A DNA stretch of 64,000 nucleotides from Fusobacterium sp. IOR10 (GTDB lineage: Bacteria; Fusobacteriota; Fusobacteriia; Fusobacteriales; Fusobacteriaceae): contig NZ_WJWY01000006.1 of NCBI RefSeq assembly GCF_010367435.1, forward strand, positions 1-64,000. The letters are read 5' to 3'. The notes under the pieces are model-generated. The model was given only the letters and a program-made list of their open reading frames with translations. It made no database searches and was not told where the DNA came from. Positions 44,164-54,055 of this stretch are shown in pieces (within the stretch, counting starts at the first letter, position 1; each line of letters begins with the position of its first letter). Both the position numbers and the translations under genes were made by a program.

Positions 44164-45039
44164 ATGAAGAATTTTATTAAAAATAACGAAAGCAAATGTT
44201 TTGCTTTTGGAACAATTTTCCTGTGGGCTTCAGCTTTTCCAGTTACTAAAATGGCTCTTTCTTATTTTACACCACAGGCTCTTGGATTTATTAGATATTT
44301 AACGGCAACTATTTGTTTGCTTTTAATAGGATATTTAAAAAAAATAGGATTACCTAAAACTAAAGATGTTCCTAAATTTTTATTTTCTGGTGGAATGGGT
44401 TTTTTCATGTATATGATAGCTTTTAATACAGGATCTATTTATTTAACCTCAGCAACAAGTAGCATTATAATAGCAATTGCTCCAATACTTACAGCATTAA
44501 TGTCAAATCTCCTGTTAAAGGAAAAGATTAATGTTTATGGTTGGATTGCAATTATTATGGAATTTGTAGGGATTTTATTTTTAACATTGTGGGATGGAGA
44601 GTTTTCATTAAATGTTGGAATTTTATGGATGATATGTGCAGCTGTTGTTTTAGCTATTTATAACATTACCCAAAGGGAATATTCAAAAAATTACACAGCT
44701 TTTCAATCTACAACTTATAGTATTATTGGAGGAACGATTTTACTTTCTATATTTATGCCAGAATCAATTCCTCAAATAATAGGTGCTCCATTAAAAGCGT
44801 GGTATTTAATAATTTATTTGGGAATATTTCCAAGTGCCATTGCTTATATATGGTGGACTAAAGCTTTATCCCTTGCAAAGATTACCAGCGAGGTTACAAA
44901 TTTTATGTTTGTAACTCCATTATTATCTGGTATAATGGGGTGTATACTAATTGGTGAATATCCTTCTTCAGCAACATACATAGGAGGAACAATAATTTTA
45001 AGTGGATTAATGTTATTTAATTTAACATCTAAAAAATAA
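44164..45039 (+). CDS. EamA/DMT superfamily exporter
   Basis: This is an inner-membrane protein of about 291 residues with ten helices in two EamA repeats. Signatures are FLWASAFPVTKMALSYFTPQAL in the first and YLGIFPSAIAYIWWTKAL with TPLLSGIMGCILIGE in the second. It probably exports amino acids or small metabolites; the substrate is unknown. The frame reaches back to 44137, but ATG 44164 after AGGGGGAG gives the standard N-terminus. A 53-codon gene follows 20 bases later. Confidence 0.87.
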   Translation: MKNFIKNNESKCFAFGTIFLWASAFPVTKMALSYFTPQALGFIRYLTATICLLLIGYLKKIGLPKTKDVPKFLFSGGMGFFMYMIAFNTGSIYLTSATSSIIIAIAPILTALMSNLLLKEKINVYGWIAIIMEFVGILFLTLWDGEFSLNVGILWMICAAVVLAIYNITQREYSKNYTAFQSTTYSIIGGTILLSIFMPESIPQIIGAPLKAWYLIIYLGIFPSAIAYIWWTKALSLAKITSEVTNFMFVTPLLSGIMGCILIGEYPSSATYIGGTIILSGLMLFNLTSKK

Positions 45040-45059
45040 TATTTTAAAGAGGTGACGTT

Positions 45060-45221
45060 ATGGCAATGATTACAGACAAGAAAAAAGCTATTTTGAAAAA
45101 AATACTAGCTATTTATGATGACGATTATAAGAAGGTTCTTCTTCAAAGAAAAAAAGAAATCTTTCACTGTGAAATGTTAAAAAATTACAAAAAAGTAAGA
45201 ATAGACAATTATAAGAAATAA
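45060..45221 (+). CDS. Small charged protein (53 aa)
   Basis: A 53-codon frame starts at ATG with AGAGGTG six or so bases upstream, directly after the DMT exporter gene and before the shared terminator. The peptide is Lys-rich (about 16 Lys), with an N-terminal MAMITDKKKAILKKILAIYD that should be helical, and no membrane segment. No family is recognised. The ribosome site and its exact fit between the exporter and the terminator support expression. Confidence 0.6.
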   Translation: MAMITDKKKAILKKILAIYDDDYKKVLLQRKKEIFHCEMLKNYKKVRIDNYKK

Positions 45222-45224
45222 AAT

Positions 45225-45263
45225 AAAAAGAGTTGAAAGATTATATCCTTCAACTCTTTTTTA
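45225..45263. terminator. Bidirectional terminator between the DMT operon and clpB
   Basis: AAAAAGAGTTGAA and TTCAACTCTTTTT form a 13-bp stem around a loop of about 11 bases, with A- and T-runs at the ends. Confidence 0.92.
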
Positions 45264-45282
45264 TTTATGTTAAGATCTAAAA

Positions 45283-47844
45283 CTAGATACTTTTAAAATG
45301 AATTTTTCCATCAATTAATTCAACTGATATTGTATCCTTTTCTTTGATTTTTCCAGATAAAATCTCTTTAGCTAAATCAGTTTCAATGGATTTTTGAATA
45401 AATCTACCTAAAGGTCTAGCTCCATAATGTGGATCGTAGGAATTTGTAGCTAAATAATCAACTACAGAATCTGTAAATTTAACTTTAATATATTTATCTT
45501 TTAATTTTTCTTCTGTTTCTTTAAGTAAAGATTTAACAATTCTTCTAATAGATTCAAAATCAAGGCTCTTAAACATAATAATGTCATCTATTCTGTTTAA
45601 GAATTCAGGTTTAAAGGATTGTTTCATTAGTTCATTTATTTTTTTCCTAGTTTCTTCATTTAAATTAGGATCTTCCAAAATAAAATTACTTCCTAGGTTA
45701 GAAGTCATTATAATTAATGTGTTTTTAAAGTCAACAACTTTTCCCTTTCCATCTGTTAATCTACCATCATCTAGAATTTGAAGGAAGGTATTAAATACAT
45801 CTGGATGAGCCTTTTCAATTTCATCAAATAAAATTACAGAATAAGGTTTTCTTCTAACTGCCTCTGTAAGTTGTCCCCCTTCTTCATATCCAACATATCC
45901 TGGAGGTGCACCAATAAGTCTAGTTACTGAGAATTTTTCCATATACTCACTCATATCAATTCTTATCATATTATTTTCATCATCAAATAAATTATAAGCT
46001 AGAGATTTAGCAAGATAAGTTTTTCCTACCCCAGTAGGTCCTAAAAATATAAAGGATCCAATTGGTTTGTTTTTATCCTTTAGTCCTGCCCTTGCTCTTA
46101 AAATAGTATTAGAAACTAAACCTACAGCTTCCTCTTGTCCAATTACTCTACTATTTAAAGATTTTTCAAGGTTCAAGATTTTTTCCTTTTCACTTTCAAT
46201 TAGTTTATTCAAAGGAACACCTGTCCATTTGGAAACTATATCTGCAATTTCAGCTTCATTAACTTCTAGTTTTAATAGGGCGTGGTCAAATTTATTGTCA
46301 GTTATTTCTTGTTGTTTCTTTAGTTCTTTTTCTAAGTTAGCTAATTTTCCATATTTTAATTCAGCTAATTTATTTAAATCATAATCTCTTTCTGCTTTTT
46401 CAATTTCAAGTTTAGTTTTGTCTATATCTGATTTTAACTCCTTAACTTTTCCAACTTCTTGTTTTTCAACATCCCATTGAGATTTTAATATATTTTTCTT
46501 AGAGTTTATTTCAGATAATTCCTTTTCTAAAATTTGTAATCTTTCCTTAGATGCGTCATCTTTTTCTTTCTTTAGAGCTTGTTTTTCAATTTCAAGTTGC
46601 ATTGATTTTCTTGTAAGCTCATCTAATTCGCTAGGCATTGAATCAATTTCAGTTCTTACCATTGCAGCAGCTTCATCTACTAAATCAATTGCTTTATCTG
46701 GTAAAAATCTATCACTTATGTATCTGTCACTTAAAACAGCTGCAGAAACTATAGCACTATCACTAATTCTAATTCCATGATATACTTCATATTTTTCCTT
46801 AAGTCCCCTTAAAACAGAAATAGTATCTTCAACACTTGGTTCATCTATTAAAACTGTTTGGAATCTTCTTTCAAGGGCAGGATCTTTTTCAATATATTTT
46901 CTATATTCATCTATTGTAGTAGCACCAATTATTCTAACTTCTCCCCTTGCAAGCATTGGTTTTAAAAGATTTCCAGCATCCATAGCTCCATCTGTTTTAC
47001 CTGCTCCAACTATAGTATGAATTTCATCAATGAATAAAAGTATTTTCCCTTCAGAAGATTCAACTTCCTTTAAAACTGCTTTTAATCTTTCCTCAAATTC
47101 ACCTCTAAATTTAGCTCCTGCAATTAAAGACCCCATATCAAGGGAAAATATCTTTTTATTTTTAAGGCTTTCTGGAACATCTCCATTAAGGATTCTTTGT
47201 GCTAGTCCCTCTGCTATTGCAGTTTTACCAACACCTGGTTCCCCTATTAAAATAGGATTATTTTTAGTTCTTCTTGAAATAATTTGAATAGTTCTTCTTA
47301 TTTCTGCATCTCTACCAATAATAGGGTCAATTTTACCCTCTCTAGCTAATTCTACTAAATCCCTTGCATATTTTTGAAGTACTTCATATTTTTCCTCAGG
47401 ATTTTGAGAATCAACCTTTTGATTTCCTCTAACTTCCTTTAATGCATCTTTAAATTCTTTAATTTTTATTCCAGATTTTGTAAGTATCTTACAATTTTCA
47501 AGTAAGGCTATGAAAATATGCTCCACACTTATATATGTATCTTCCATCTTATTCATTTCTTTTTCCGCTTGAATAATTATTTTGTTACTGTCATTATCAA
47601 GACCTATTTGGTTATTTCCCTCTACTGTTGCATAGGATCTTATTTCTGCTTCCAAAAGAGAAATAATGTTATTTAAATTTAATCCCATTTTCTCTATAAT
47701 TCTTGGAATTAAACCTTCTTTATTCAAAAGTAATGCAAGGGCTATTATCTCTGGCTTAATACTTGATTGTTTATATTTTATAGCTAAGGCTCTCGCGTCA
47801 TTTAAAGCTAGCATTGAATTTTCAGTAAACATATTTTGGTTCAT
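45283..47844 (-). CDS. clpB: ATP-dependent chaperone ClpB
   Basis: This 853-residue disaggregase works with the DnaK system. The order is: Clp N-domain (1-145), first AAA+ (Walker [10 protein letters not shown], Walker [11 protein letters not shown]), a long coiled-coil middle domain (about 400-520, heavy in Lys/Glu/Leu), then second AAA+ (Walker A GPTGVGKT, Walker [11 protein letters not shown]) and C-terminal [13 protein letters not shown]. The middle domain distinguishes it from ClpA/ClpC. AGGAGGGG precedes the ATG. A CIRCE operator and a perfect promoter lie immediately upstream, so HrcA control is expected. Confidence 0.97.
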   Translation of the reverse strand: MNQNMFTENSMLALNDARALAIKYKQSSIKPEIIALALLLNKEGLIPRIIEKMGLNLNNIISLLEAEIRSYATVEGNNQIGLDNDSNKIIIQAEKEMNKMEDTYISVEHIFIALLENCKILTKSGIKIKEFKDALKEVRGNQKVDSQNPEEKYEVLQKYARDLVELAREGKIDPIIGRDAEIRRTIQIISRRTKNNPILIGEPGVGKTAIAEGLAQRILNGDVPESLKNKKIFSLDMGSLIAGAKFRGEFEERLKAVLKEVESSEGKILLFIDEIHTIVGAGKTDGAMDAGNLLKPMLARGEVRIIGATTIDEYRKYIEKDPALERRFQTVLIDEPSVEDTISVLRGLKEKYEVYHGIRISDSAIVSAAVLSDRYISDRFLPDKAIDLVDEAAAMVRTEIDSMPSELDELTRKSMQLEIEKQALKKEKDDASKERLQILEKELSEINSKKNILKSQWDVEKQEVGKVKELKSDIDKTKLEIEKAERDYDLNKLAELKYGKLANLEKELKKQQEITDNKFDHALLKLEVNEAEIADIVSKWTGVPLNKLIESEKEKILNLEKSLNSRVIGQEEAVGLVSNTILRARAGLKDKNKPIGSFIFLGPTGVGKTYLAKSLAYNLFDDENNMIRIDMSEYMEKFSVTRLIGAPPGYVGYEEGGQLTEAVRRKPYSVILFDEIEKAHPDVFNTFLQILDDGRLTDGKGKVVDFKNTLIIMTSNLGSNFILEDPNLNEETRKKINELMKQSFKPEFLNRIDDIIMFKSLDFESIRRIVKSLLKETEEKLKDKYIKVKFTDSVVDYLATNSYDPHYGARPLGRFIQKSIETDLAKEILSGKIKEKDTISVELIDGKIHFKSI

Positions 47845-47867
47845 ATAAATCCCCTCCTTTTAGCTTT

Positions 47868-47894
47868 TTAGCACTCTATACATGTGACTGCTAA
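47868..47894. promoter_or_regulatory. CIRCE operator (HrcA site)
   Basis: TTAGCACTC, nine bases, then GACTGCTAA match the CIRCE inverted repeat with one mismatch in the second arm (GACTGCTAA for GAGTGCTAA). It sits at the clpB transcription start, where HrcA binding would block expression. Confidence 0.92.
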
Positions 47895-47901
47895 CAAATA
47901 A

Positions 47902-47930
47902 ATAATACCCCTTTTTCACTATATTGTCAA
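47902..47930 (-). promoter_or_regulatory. Promoter of clpB
   Basis: On the minus strand a perfect TTGACA -35 is followed after 17 bp by TATTAT. The start point falls at the edge of the CIRCE element. Confidence 0.9.
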
Positions 47931-48071
47931 GAGGTTTATTTATAAAGTTCATAAATTTCATATTTGAAAAAGGCTCAAAATAAATAATAAATTTTTATAA
48001 AAATTATTGATTTATTATTTAAAATATGAAATAATATTAGAACAAGATAAAATAAGGATAAGGAGATAAAT

Positions 48072-48563
48072 ATGGGATTTTTAAATATGTTCAAAGGGAA
48101 AAAGAAACACAATATAATTGAAATTTTTTCACCACTTAATGGAAAGGTTATAACTTTAGAAGAAGTACCAGATGAAGCCTTTTCTCAAAAAATGATTGGT
48201 GATGGTTGCGCAATAGATCCAACAGAGGGAGCTATTTATTCACCAATTGACGCACAAATAGATATTTTCGATACTAATCATGCAATTAGTTTTGAAACTA
48301 AAGATGAATTGGAAATGATAGTTCACTTTGGTATTGATACTGTTAAACTAAATAGTGAAGGTTTAAAAAGAGTTAGTACTTCTGATAAAGTTTCTGTGGG
48401 AGATAAATTAATAGAATACGATTTAGATTTTATTAAAAAAAATGCAAAGTCAACAAAAACCCCAATAATAATTACAAGTATGGATATAGTTGAAAATATT
48501 GAAGTAGTTGCAAAGGGAAATGTTAAAGTTGGAGACCTTTTAATGAAAATAACTTTAAAGTAA
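48072..48563 (+). CDS. crr: PTS glucose-type enzyme IIA
   Basis: This 163-residue soluble phosphocarrier protein begins with a short amphipathic N-terminus and then SPLNGKVITLEEVPDEAF...MIGDGCAIDPTEGAIYSPIDA. H70 (FDTNHAISF) and the phosphorylated H85 (MIVHFGIDTVKLNSEGL) are both present, as in IIA-Glc. It receives phosphate from HPr and passes it to sugar-specific IIB domains. No IIBC gene is next to it, so it may serve several transporters or act as a regulator, as Crr does in enterics. It has its own terminator. Confidence 0.95.
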   Translation: MGFLNMFKGKKKHNIIEIFSPLNGKVITLEEVPDEAFSQKMIGDGCAIDPTEGAIYSPIDAQIDIFDTNHAISFETKDELEMIVHFGIDTVKLNSEGLKRVSTSDKVSVGDKLIEYDLDFIKKNAKSTKTPIIITSMDIVENIEVVAKGNVKVGDLLMKITLK

Positions 48564-48576
48564 TCACTATTAATTT

Positions 48577-48612
48577 AAAAGTAGCAGAAATTGTATTTCT
48601 GCTACTTTTTTT
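48577..48612 (+). terminator. Terminator after crr
   Basis: A perfect 15-bp stem, AAAAGTAGCAGAAAT/ATTTCTGCTACTTTT, with a two-base TG-type loop is followed by further T's. It lies just before the acylphosphatase gene, whose ribosome site begins a few bases later. Confidence 0.92.
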
Positions 48613-48629
48613 ATAAAAGGGAGATGAAT

Positions 48630-48899
48630 ATGAAAACTTATAAATATATAGTAAGGGGAAGAGTTCAAGGGGTAGGATATAGATTCTATGTTGGATTGAG
48701 ATTGAAAAAACTAGGAGCAAGGGGATATGTTAAAAACCTAAGTAATAAAGATGTTGAAATTATTCTTCAAATAGAAGGAGAAAATCTTCTCACTGCTGAA
48801 AAATATATAAAGAATGGTTCTCCCATTGGGAAAGTTCACGAAATAAAAAAGAGCATTCTTCAAATGGAAGAATACCCTAGTTTTAATTTAAAATATTAG
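48630..48899 (+). CDS. acyP: Acylphosphatase
   Basis: This 89-residue enzyme hydrolyses acyl phosphates. The active-site arginine lies in GRVQGVGYRFYV and the asparagine in GYVKNLSNKDVEIILQIEG. The length is normal. A longer frame begins inside the crr terminator; ATG 48630, seven bases after AAAGGGAG, is chosen. Its stop is three bases from the end of the convergent gshF gene, with no room for a terminator between them. How it is transcribed beyond the crr terminator is unclear. Confidence 0.93.
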   Translation: MKTYKYIVRGRVQGVGYRFYVGLRLKKLGARGYVKNLSNKDVEIILQIEGENLLTAEKYIKNGSPIGKVHEIKKSILQMEEYPSFNLKY

Positions 48900-48902
48900 T
48901 TT

Positions 48903-51242
48903 TTAATAACCTAGAACATCTAATATTTTTTCACCTAAATGTCTGTTTTTACCTATATATGGATAGCAATGTATGTGGATCGCTGGATTAAAATTAATTT
49001 CTATAATACTGTAGTTTCCTTGTGGAACTGGATTTTTTAAATCCTTAATCATCATATCAACACCACAAATAGTTGCATTTGCAGATTTTGCAGCAGCTAC
49101 AGCTATTTCTTTATATGAATCAAAAATATCATCTGTATAATCAATACTGTCTCCTCCAGTACTAATGTTTGAATTTTCTCTTAAGTACACAATTTCTTCT
49201 TTTTTAGGGATATAATCAAATGTTTTATTTTGATTTTTTAAAAATAGTTCTTCAGCTTCCCCTAATTTAATTTTTTCAAGGGGAGTTTTATAACCTTTCC
49301 CTCTTAAAGGATTTTTATTTTTTTCTTCAACTAATTCATAGATATTTGACTTACCATTTCCCTTAACATTTGCAGGAACCCTATGTAAAATTCCAGCAAC
49401 TTCATCTCCAATTACAAAGAATCTATATTCTTTTCCTGAAATAAATTCTTCAATTAAAATTGAAGAATCCTCTTTAAATGCTAAATCAATGGCTTTCTTA
49501 TAATCTTCAAAATCATATTTATCCTTAAAAATACTAATACCTAAACCAAAATTTGTAGATTTAGGTTTTACAACAATTGCACGCCCGTCATATTTATAAA
49601 AATCATTTATAGAAGTTTCTTTATCAGAATAATCAAGACCCCTTGGAACAGAGATTCCATTTTTTTCCAAAACTTTTTTAGTAACAACTTTATTTTCCAT
49701 AATAAGCATTGTAATATATGAATCTAAAGAAGTTTTTGTAGCTTGCTTAACATATTCTTCGTGGGAATTTTTATTGAAATATATGAAATTTTCTCCTTCA
49801 TCTAAAATTTCAAAGGTAATTCCCCTTTTAATAGCTTCCTTTAATAAAATTTGACTGGAAAGTTCTAAATTTTCATATCCCTTTAGTGCAAAACTTTTAT
49901 TTTCACTTTGAACTAAATATTCCTTAGCCTTTTTCAAATGAAATTCTATGTATCCATTTTTTTCAACTTCCTTTAAAAGTTTATTAACATAAAGATTTTC
50001 TGGATTTTTAATTTTATTTTCTTGGAAGTTTAAAATTTCCTGATCATCCTCTGAAAACAAAGAGATTTCTTGTAAATTAGCCTTTAAATCTTCTATTATT
50101 TCAAGAGCATAATCTGTTATTTTTATAGGATTATCCTTACAACAAGTAATTTCTAAGTTGGGATTTCTATCTTCATTTGCTATTAATTCTTGATTTTTTA
50201 AAAATCTATTATAATCATTTTCATTAAATTCATGATCCTCTTCTTTAATGGCAAAATATTTTACAAGTAAATGAATAAATTTTAAATCTTCTAAATTAAC
50301 CCCAACTTGCGAAAATGGATTTATATCAACAGTTCTTATTTCTAAATATTCTATTCCATCCTTTAAAAGAGAATCAAGAATATTCTTAGGATCCTTTGAT
50401 TTCAATCTTATTGGACTATAATATTCCCTAGCCCCATCAAGAATTTTTCCATCTATTAATCCTTTAATATCATTTACATAATTTTCAACAGAATCATGGG
50501 AAATGAAAAATTTATCTTTGTTTTTATAACCACATCTACCATTTCTAAATGAAAGAGTTCCATCAAAATAAAAGGAATTTTGATTTAATTTTTCCATATT
50601 TTCCATACAAGTTTTTCTATATGACTTGTGCACTGTTGAACTAGAACCTAAAAGATAAATAATAAGCCAACCATATTTAAAGAAATTTCTAGTTGTTTTA
50701 AGATAAAGCTCATCTTTAAAATCCTTTAAAGATAGGTCACTTTTGGATTTTTCATGCAAAAGATTTATAAAATCCTTTGAAAATGAAAAATTATAATGTA
50801 TTCCTGATATTAATTGAATTTTCTTTCCATATTTTTTAGCCAGTTGATTCCTATATTCTTCAGATTTTTTCCCCTCTTCCCCTTGAAATCTAGCAATTGG
50901 AATCTTTTCTTCCTCTGGAATAATACAAGGTATACTTTGAGGCCAAAGGTATTCATTAGTTAAATTAGTTGAAACAATATCATTTAAATTTTTTAGAAAA
51001 TCATATGTTTTCTCTATGTTTTTAAAAGCAGGTGTTATCATTTCTATTTGACTTTCTGAAAAATCAACTGTTATATAGGGATTATTAATTTTATTTCCAA
51101 ATACTTTTGGAAAATCAGTTAAGGCTAAATTCCCTGTTAAATCAGTTCTTAAATTTTCCTTTTCTATACCAAAGTTTCCTTGGTTAAAAAAATTAGATAA
51201 ATTATTTTCCTTAATAATTTCTTTAAAATTTATTTTGTTCAT
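48903..51242 (-). CDS. gshF: Bifunctional glutathione synthetase GshF (GshAB)
   Basis: This fusion of about 779 residues makes glutathione from glutamate, cysteine and glycine. The N-terminal glutamate-cysteine ligase half has GNFGIEKENLRTD, DFSESQIEMITPAF, WPQSIPC and ISGIHYNFSF. The C-terminal half is an ATP-grasp domain with VVKPKSTNFGLGIS, LIEEFISGKEYRFFVIG and VDMMIKD...IEINFNPAIHIHCYP. The first ATG (51254) overlaps GGAGG, so ATG 51242, after that site, is chosen. It overlaps the end of the upstream MATE gene by 20 bases. Confidence 0.94.
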   Translation of the reverse strand: MNKINFKEIIKENNLSNFFNQGNFGIEKENLRTDLTGNLALTDFPKVFGNKINNPYITVDFSESQIEMITPAFKNIEKTYDFLKNLNDIVSTNLTNEYLWPQSIPCIIPEEEKIPIARFQGEEGKKSEEYRNQLAKKYGKKIQLISGIHYNFSFSKDFINLLHEKSKSDLSLKDFKDELYLKTTRNFFKYGWLIIYLLGSSSTVHKSYRKTCMENMEKLNQNSFYFDGTLSFRNGRCGYKNKDKFFISHDSVENYVNDIKGLIDGKILDGAREYYSPIRLKSKDPKNILDSLLKDGIEYLEIRTVDINPFSQVGVNLEDLKFIHLLVKYFAIKEEDHEFNENDYNRFLKNQELIANEDRNPNLEITCCKDNPIKITDYALEIIEDLKANLQEISLFSEDDQEILNFQENKIKNPENLYVNKLLKEVEKNGYIEFHLKKAKEYLVQSENKSFALKGYENLELSSQILLKEAIKRGITFEILDEGENFIYFNKNSHEEYVKQATKTSLDSYITMLIMENKVVTKKVLEKNGISVPRGLDYSDKETSINDFYKYDGRAIVVKPKSTNFGLGISIFKDKYDFEDYKKAIDLAFKEDSSILIEEFISGKEYRFFVIGDEVAGILHRVPANVKGNGKSNIYELVEEKNKNPLRGKGYKTPLEKIKLGEAEELFLKNQNKTFDYIPKKEEIVYLRENSNISTGGDSIDYTDDIFDSYKEIAVAAAKSANATICGVDMMIKDLKNPVPQGNYSIIEINFNPAIHIHCYPYIGKNRHLGEKILDVLGY

Positions 51243-52572
51243 AAATTCCTCCATTTTGTTTTATTAAACTTTTTAATTTAAAAGTAAAAGCTGTAGGTGT
51301 AATTAACCCCTTTGCTAACATTGAAAAACTAATAGCCATCCAAACCCCTTTAATTCCATATATAGATGACAAATAATATGCAACTGGAATTCTTGCTCCT
51401 GTAAAAATAATACTTACAGAGGATGGTATATTAGGAGACCCTATTCCGTGGAAAGAAGCGCTTGAAATTATTTCAATACACATAAATATTTGAGTGTAAC
51501 CTAATATAGTCAAATAATCTCTTCCTATTTCTATTGTTTTAGGATCATTTATAAATAACATCATTAAATTTTCAGGGAAAAACACAAATAAAATAGATGT
51601 AAATAATCCAAAGGCAATAGCTAGGGATCTAGCTATTTTAAATCCTTCCTTTATTCTAAGTAATTGCTTAGCACCAAAATTTTGTCCAACAAAGGCAGAC
51701 ATTGCTCCGTATAATCCTCCTGCTGTAAGGTAGGAAATGGATTCTATTTGTAATCCTATTCTCTGTGCTGCAATAGCATCAGAACCAAAATTAGAAACTA
51801 TTTTTCCAAGTACAATACTGATACCTGTAAATATAATTCTCTGAATTCCTCCAGGAAGACCTAATTTAAAAATATTTTTTATTTTATCCAAATAAACTTT
51901 AAAAAGAGAAGATAGTACAAAATATTTTCTTGAAACAATTATATATAGTATAGTTGTAAAACATTGGGATAATAAAGTTGCTATTGCTGCACCTGTTACC
52001 TTGTAATCCAAAAGAAATATAAAAATTGGATCTAAAAGTATATTTAATAAAAGTCCAATGGCGCTTATTTTAAAGGGAAGTTTAGTTTCCCCAAAACTAT
52101 TTAATATTCTCATAAAAAGCATGTTCTCAAATAAGAAAACTAATCCAAATCCTGCTATAACTAAATATGCAATGGCATCCATTTCAATTTGTACATCAGT
52201 TAAATTAAAATATCCAATTAGAGGAACTCTTAATAAATATAATAAAATAAAGTATATAATGGAAATTACTATATTAACAGTAAAAGCTGAATTAATATAT
52301 TCATGTAAATCCTTTTTATTTTGTGAACCAATACAATGGGCTGCTTTAATACCTCCCCCCATGACAATAATAGAGTTTATAGCATAACCCATACCTATGT
52401 AAAAGGAAGCTGTTCCTATTGAGGCTACAGCGCTGCTTCCAAGTTTACCAATCCACATCATATCCACAAGACCATATGTCATCTGTAAAAATGAAGTTCC
52501 TATAATTGGTAAAGCCAAAGAAATAAGAATCTTTAAAATATTTCCATCTGTTAAATTTTTACCTTTAATCAC
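51223..52572 (-). CDS. MATE family efflux protein (second of a tandem pair)
   Basis: This 449-residue protein has 12 helices in the MATE fold: LALPIIGTSFLQMTYGLVDMMWIGKLGS at the start, LLLNILLDPIFIF at the end of the first half, and AFVGQNFGAKQLLRI in the second. It overlaps the first MATE gene by four bases and gshF by 20, so the three genes form one translationally coupled unit. The two MATE proteins are related but clearly different, and may act separately. Confidence 0.92.
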   Translation of the reverse strand: MIKGKNLTDGNILKILISLALPIIGTSFLQMTYGLVDMMWIGKLGSSAVASIGTASFYIGMGYAINSIIVMGGGIKAAHCIGSQNKKDLHEYINSAFTVNIVISIIYFILLYLLRVPLIGYFNLTDVQIEMDAIAYLVIAGFGLVFLFENMLFMRILNSFGETKLPFKISAIGLLLNILLDPIFIFLLDYKVTGAAIATLLSQCFTTILYIIVSRKYFVLSSLFKVYLDKIKNIFKLGLPGGIQRIIFTGISIVLGKIVSNFGSDAIAAQRIGLQIESISYLTAGGLYGAMSAFVGQNFGAKQLLRIKEGFKIARSLAIAFGLFTSILFVFFPENLMMLFINDPKTIEIGRDYLTILGYTQIFMCIEIISSASFHGIGSPNIPSSVSIIFTGARIPVAYYLSSIYGIKGVWMAISFSMLAKGLITPTAFTFKLKSLIKQNGGIYEQNKF

Positions 52573-53927
52573 TTTTTCTCTCCTAATAATATTTTTTTTA
52601 AAGTATATTCACTATAAAAATAAGTTAATATAACTGCTAGCCAATTAACAATAACAATTCCAATCCAAATACCTGTGATTCCCAAATCAAATATATTTGT
52701 AAAGACATTGAATAAAATAAAAGGCATGATAATTTGTCTAAATAATCCTATAAAAACAGACCAATTAGGTTTTTTGATTCCTTGTAAAACGCTTAAATAC
52801 AATCCCAAAATTATATATGTAGGTAGGGCAAAAATTTCTATTTTTAAATAATTTGTCCCAGCTGTTACAACATTAATATCTGAGGCAAATACTCCAATTA
52901 ATGAAGATATAAAAGGATATATAATTATTCCTCCTACAATGATAAATCCCACTCCAATTAAAAGAATTTTATTTTTAACTTCAATAACCCTAGAAAATAT
53001 TTTTCCTCCAAAATTTTGTCCAACAATTGTAATTCCTGCAATATTCAATCCCATTGTTGGTAGTAAAATCAACTGTTCAACCCTCATAGCAGAACCAAAG
53101 GCAGCTATAGTAACTGGACCAGGAGCAATTTTTAATATAAAATAATTAATTACAAAAACTCCAAGGGCAGTGGTTGCTGTAGTTAAAGTAGAGGGAATTC
53201 CTTGTTCTAATAATTCTAGCATAGTTTTAATTCTTAAATTACATCTTTTAAATATATGAATTTTAAAAACATGATTTTTATATAATCTATTGGCTAAATA
53301 AAAAGTTCCAGTGATTTGAACAAAAATAGTCGCAAGGGCAACTCCCATTATTCCAAACTTAGGAAAACCAAACCAACCCATTATAAACAATGGATCAAGT
53401 ATTATATTTAAAAAGAACCCTATAATTAAAAAATTTCTATAGGATTTAGTATCTCCATAGGAAGTTAGTAGGGCATTTAATATTGAATTAAGTATAAAAA
53501 ATACAGAACCTAGAAATATCACATTCATGTATTTTACACCATATTCCAATTCAAGTCCACTAGCACCTGAAAATTTAAATAAAAAAGGAATAAAAGTTTT
53601 CATGGAAAAAACCAAAATTAAACTTGATATGATACCTATGAACATTGAATTTAAAGCTAGGGAATGATAATTATCTATGTCATTTTCCCCAAGGGAAATA
53701 GAGGTTAAAGCAGTGGTACCATTTCCTATTCCTGTACTTATTGCAATTATTATAAAGTAAATTGGAAAACCTATTGTAATACCTGCTAGGGCCTCTGTTC
53801 CTAGAATTTTTCCTGCAAAATAAGTATCAACAACATTATAAAAAGTATTAAAAACTAAACCTGTACTTGCAGGTATAGCTATATTTTTAATTAATTTAAA
53901 AATTGAATCCTCAGTTAAATTATTCAT
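52569..53927 (-). CDS. MATE family efflux protein (first of a tandem pair)
   Basis: This 452-residue protein has 12 helices, with IKNIAIPASTGLVFNTFYNVVDTYFAGKILGT, GFFLNIILDPLFIMGWFGFPKFGIMG and ITIVGQNFGGKIFSRV. These are the MATE half-repeat signatures. It leads a unit that continues into the second MATE gene and gshF. A palindrome overlapping its promoter region suggests repressor control. The substrate is unknown. Confidence 0.92.
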   Translation of the reverse strand: MNNLTEDSIFKLIKNIAIPASTGLVFNTFYNVVDTYFAGKILGTEALAGITIGFPIYFIIIAISTGIGNGTTALTSISLGENDIDNYHSLALNSMFIGIISSLILVFSMKTFIPFLFKFSGASGLELEYGVKYMNVIFLGSVFFILNSILNALLTSYGDTKSYRNFLIIGFFLNIILDPLFIMGWFGFPKFGIMGVALATIFVQITGTFYLANRLYKNHVFKIHIFKRCNLRIKTMLELLEQGIPSTLTTATTALGVFVINYFILKIAPGPVTIAAFGSAMRVEQLILLPTMGLNIAGITIVGQNFGGKIFSRVIEVKNKILLIGVGFIIVGGIIIYPFISSLIGVFASDINVVTAGTNYLKIEIFALPTYIILGLYLSVLQGIKKPNWSVFIGLFRQIIMPFILFNVFTNIFDLGITGIWIGIVIVNWLAVILTYFYSEYTLKKILLGEKK

Positions 53928-53941
53928 AAAAATCCCCTCTT

Positions 53942-53967
53942 GTTATATTATAATATTATTATATAAC
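53942..53967. promoter_or_regulatory. Candidate operator upstream of the tandem MATE genes
   Basis: GTTATAT and ATATAAC arms flank 12 AT-rich bases containing ATTATAATATTA-type -10 sequence, 15 bases before the MATE start. The size and position resemble a MarR-like operator. AT-richness makes chance possible. Confidence 0.4.
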
Positions 53968-54055
53968 ATATTCAAAGAAATGTGTCTATTTAATATTGTT
54001 TATAATGTTTTTATATGCTACTATCTTTAGTATATTATTAAAGTAGGTGAAATTT

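Noticed and set aside
53942-53967. AT palindrome as a strong rho-independent terminator for the MATE operon
   Set aside because: It lies upstream of the MATE start rather than after a gene, and its stem is AT-only. It is retained only as a weak operator candidate.
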